In this document: positions 14,874 to 16,032 of the stretch, in pieces | Numbering within the stretch: the stretch's first letter is position 1 | Layout: every line of letters begins with the position of its first letter | NCBI GenBank assembly: GCA_009925805.1 | Contig: RFQF01000023.1 | Span: 1 to 16,032, forward strand | Length of the DNA: 16,032 nucleotides | Direction of reading: 5' to 3' | Origin: Flavobacteriia bacterium | Lineage (GTDB): Bacteria; Bacteroidota; Bacteroidia; Flavobacteriales_D; Crocinitomicaceae | Notes under the pieces: generated by a model | The model's input: the letters and a program-made list of their open reading frames with translations, nothing else | Databases searched by the model: none | Told to the model about the DNA's origin: nothing | Position numbers and translations under genes: made by a program

Positions 14874-14909
14874 CCCTTCGATACGTCCGCCGCGGCGGAC
14901 TACTCAGGG
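14874..14909. repeat. REP-like palindrome, copy A (36 bp)
   Basis: It runs from CCCTTCGATAC through the perfect 16-bp palindrome GTCCGCCGCGGCGGAC to TACTCAGGG. It is the exact reverse complement of copy C. Flanking AAAGCGG and CCGCTTT add a further outer stem. The CCCTGAG...TCGAAGGG ends are of a kind I recall as common in intergenic repeats of Bacteroidota. Confidence 0.9.
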
Positions 14910-14947
14910 ACCGCTTTAACTCAAAAAAATATACATCTAGTGCGGTA

Positions 14948-14973
14948 CCTGAGTCCGCCGAGGCGGATCGAAG
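14948..14973. repeat. REP-like palindrome, copy B (shortened and degenerate)
   Basis: CCTGAG is followed by TCCGCCGAGGCGGA and TCGAAG. It has the same ends and a similar GC-rich core as copies A and C, in the orientation of C. The TAG before and the CGTA after the core are missing, and the centre reads GA in place of GC. Confidence 0.75.
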
Positions 14974-15053
14974 CGCGCACCCATAGAAATTCAATAATCA
15001 CCGAAACGCTCATCAGGATTGAAGCCTGCCGAAATTTTTGCCACTTGCACGCA

Positions 15054-15089
15054 CCCTGAGTAGTCCGCCGCGGCGGACGTATCGAAGGG
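15054..15089. repeat. REP-like palindrome, copy C (36 bp)
   Basis: CCCTGAGTA, the same 16-bp core palindrome and GTATCGAAGGG are the exact inverted counterpart of copy A, 144 bp away. Flanking GCGCA/TGCGC-like bases extend the stem beyond the 36 bp shared with A (CGCACCCT against AGGGTGCG). Confidence 0.9.
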
Positions 15090-15100
15090 TGCGCAATATC

Positions 15101-15204
15101 TTAGCGTCTTAACGTCTTAATGTCTTAGCGTCTTAACGTCTTAATGTCTTAACGTCTTAATGTCTTAACGTCTTAATGTCTTAATGTCTTAACGTCTTAA
15201 TGTC
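15101..15204. repeat. Octamer tandem array, 13 intact units
   Basis: Thirteen 8-nt units in perfect phase are built from only three variants: TTAGCGTC (2), TTAACGTC (5) and TTAATGTC (6). A degenerate unit TTACCATC follows. The variation is confined to positions 4 and 5 of the unit. The orientation is opposite to the array at 14787-14858. Confidence 0.95.
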
Positions 15205-15215
15205 TTACCATCCCC

Positions 15216-15225
15216 AAAAAAAGAA
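15216..15225 (-). terminator. U-tract terminator of the SRP RNA
   Basis: On the minus strand the closing helix strand CTTACCC is followed directly by TTCTTTTTTT. The helix plus T-run can act as the intrinsic terminator, as is usual for small SRP RNAs. Confidence 0.6.
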
Positions 15226-15321
15226 GGGTAAGCTACTTTTATCGCACCGCTACAACCTCATACCTTTGCTACGTTCCCGTCCTGGAGGATTCAGAGGGAG
15301 CTGGTCGTAAAAGACTTACCC
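15226..15321 (-). ncRNA. ffs: Signal recognition particle RNA (small bacterial type)
   Basis: Read on the minus strand, a 96-nt RNA begins GGGTAAG and ends CTTACCC, a 7-bp closing helix. A second helix, CTTTTA with TAAAAG, follows inside. The apical part contains CCAGG, ACG, GGAA, CGT, AGCA in order. This is the SRP domain: a GGAA tetraloop on a short stem, flanked by the CAGG and AGCA sides of the symmetric loop bound by Ffh, equivalent to the region around GGTCCGGAAGGAAGCAGC of E. coli 4.5S RNA. The RNA pairs with Ffh to target membrane proteins. A -7 box lies just upstream, and a U-tract follows the closing helix. Confidence 0.88.
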
Positions 15322-15325
15322 TGCA

Positions 15326-15333
15326 CAAATATA
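15326..15333 (-). promoter_or_regulatory. -7 box of the SRP RNA promoter
   Basis: The minus strand reads TATATTTG, TGCA, then the first G of the SRP RNA. It is a perfect TAnnTTTG box 4 nt before the structurally defined 5' end. The -33 region has GTTTTC 18 nt upstream, not a clean TTTG. The promoter lies between the hydrolase stop and the RNA, so the RNA is independently transcribed. Confidence 0.7.
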
Positions 15334-15360
15334 ATCTCTTTTTCCTGATTTGAAAACTTC

Positions 15361-16032
15361 TTAGGCTAGCAAGAATCGGAGGGTTGTTTCACAAACCAAG
15401 TGCAAATGCTCTGGCAAGGCAGGTGCAAGCCATGGGTGTTTCCCGCCGAACACATGGTCGCCCCCCTCGATGACCACGAGTTGCGTGCCGCTCCAGGAGG
15501 CCAGTGCCTTGCCTTCTTCTATGGAGACTGCGCTGTCTTGATCGCCGTGGAGCACCAACACCGGAATACGCAGGGATGCCATAGCTTCTTGGATATGCAA
15601 ACGGCTTTGGTGGGCCTTGTAATCTTCGTAAAGGCTGAAGTTTTGGGGTAGGTATTGCCGCAAACGGCCGTTTATCACCTCGCGAATCCCTGCTTGTTTC
15701 CATGCATCAAGCGCCGCACCGCTGGGAAAACGGCTACCAATGTCCGAAATCGATGCCCATAGCACCACCTTGTTGGGGGGAGAATCCTGTGCGTACAAAA
15801 GGCTCGCGCCACCGCCACGTGAATGCCCAAGGGTAAAAATGGCTTTCGGCTGAATCATCGCTGTTACGTGTTGTACAAAACACGCTATATCCTCCACTTC
15901 TTTCGAATACGTGTTCTGCGCAAAGGCTTCCAAGTCGGGGAAATCCAGCGCATCTTCGATGGTCCCGCCGTTGTGGCTTAGGTTGAATTTCGCGAACGCA
16001 AAACCGCGCTGCACAAAAAAGTCCGAAACGAG
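15361..16032 (-). CDS. Alpha/beta hydrolase, 5' end outside window
   Basis: The frame is open to the last base of the window, and the TAA stop is at 15361-15363, so about 223 C-terminal residues are visible. A GTG at 16014 is internal and probably not the start. The nucleophile elbow GHSRGG is clear, followed by the acid region HGDQDSAVSIEEG and the histidine region GGDHVFGGKHPW, giving a complete Ser-Asp-His triad. The fold matches serine hydrolases of the dienelactone hydrolase/S9-like group that act on small esters or peptides. The visible part has no signal peptide and no substrate clue. It is followed by the SRP RNA promoter within 40 bp. Confidence 0.88.
   Translation of the reverse strand, partial: LVSDFFVQRGFAFAKFNLSHNGGTIEDALDFPDLEAFAQNTYSKEVEDIACFVQHVTAMIQPKAIFTLGHSRGGGASLLYAQDSPPNKVVLWASISDIGSRFPSGAALDAWKQAGIREVINGRLRQYLPQNFSLYEDYKAHQSRLHIQEAMASLRIPVLVLHGDQDSAVSIEEGKALASWSGTQLVVIEGGDHVFGGKHPWLAPALPEHLHLVCETTLRFLLA

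Larger units (their letters stand above)
14741..15225. other. Repeat-dense intergenic block without genes
   Basis: No protein-coding gene is supportable here. Short open frames run through the repeats, but they have no domain content and change frame across the palindromes. The block holds the lipoprotein promoter, an octamer array, three REP-like palindromes, a second octamer array in opposite orientation, and the U-tract end of the SRP RNA gene. The stretch at 14975-15050 between the second and third palindromes shows nothing I recognise. Confidence 0.8.

Noticed and set aside
14800..15059. Open frames on both strands across the repeat block
   Set aside because: They consist of translated octamers and palindromes, lack any domain, and have no conserved start context.
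15101..15204. Octamer array as a CRISPR array
   Set aside because: The units are contiguous 8-mers with no spacers, and no cas genes are nearby.
15231..15321. Plus-strand structured RNA or riboswitch in the SRP region
   Set aside because: The conserved SRP apical motif (CAGG, GGAA loop, AGCA), the -7 box and the U-tract all read only on the minus strand.

Overview
The window looks like chromosome of a member of the Bacteroidota, probably Flavobacteriales-like. The evidence is promoter -7 boxes of the TAnnTTTG type, the absence of clear Shine-Dalgarno sites, lipoproteins with Bacteroidota-style signal peptides, a RecQ with the long C-terminal tail common in that phylum, and a polymorphic-toxin-type-23-like gene end. 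No phage, insertion sequence or CRISPR array was seen. Most genes are housekeeping genes.

Layout. Plus strand, 1-3382: the 3' end of a type-23-toxin-like gene, a two-domain NifU/Nfu iron-sulfur scaffold protein, and recQ. Minus strand, 3387-9048: a run reading dapD, purB, an unknown secreted protein and an M1-family metallopeptidase lipoprotein. The last three genes overlap by 22 and 32 bp. Plus strand, 9130-10383: a Spinster-like MFS transporter divergent from dapD. Minus strand, 10417-14298: a tightly coupled four-gene operon with 4-, 4- and 1-bp overlaps. It encodes an unusual ribulose-phosphate-3-epimerase-like domain fused to a CBS pair, a class I-beta DAHP synthase, a KdsC-type HAD phosphatase with a degenerate HTH-like N-terminus, and a saccharopine/alanine-dehydrogenase-like oxidoreductase. 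Minus strand, 14450-14740: a small cysteine-rich lipoprotein. From 14741 to about 15215 there is a repeat-dense intergenic block. Then come the SRP RNA gene (minus strand, about 15226-15321) and the 3' part of an alpha/beta hydrolase gene that leaves the window at its 5' end.

The two most interesting observations are these. (1) The operon at 10417-14298 has an architecture resembling Kdo biosynthesis (sugar-phosphate enzyme plus CBS pair, PEP-condensing synthase, KdsC phosphatase). However, the isomerase (SIS) domain of KdsD is replaced by an Rpe-like TIM barrel, and the synthase carries DAHP-synthase rather than Kdo8P-synthase motifs. (2) Several genes have a TAnnTTTG -7 box ending 4-5 nt before the ATG. 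The SRP RNA, whose 5' end is fixed by its terminal helix, has the same box 4 nt before its first base. This calibrates the start site from within the window and predicts leaderless or nearly leaderless mRNAs for dapD, the MFS gene, the epimerase-CBS operon and probably the small lipoprotein.

The repeat block is nested and roughly mirror-symmetric. Two octamer arrays of the same unit in opposite orientation flank three REP-like palindromes, and the two outer palindromes are exact 36-bp inverted copies of each other.
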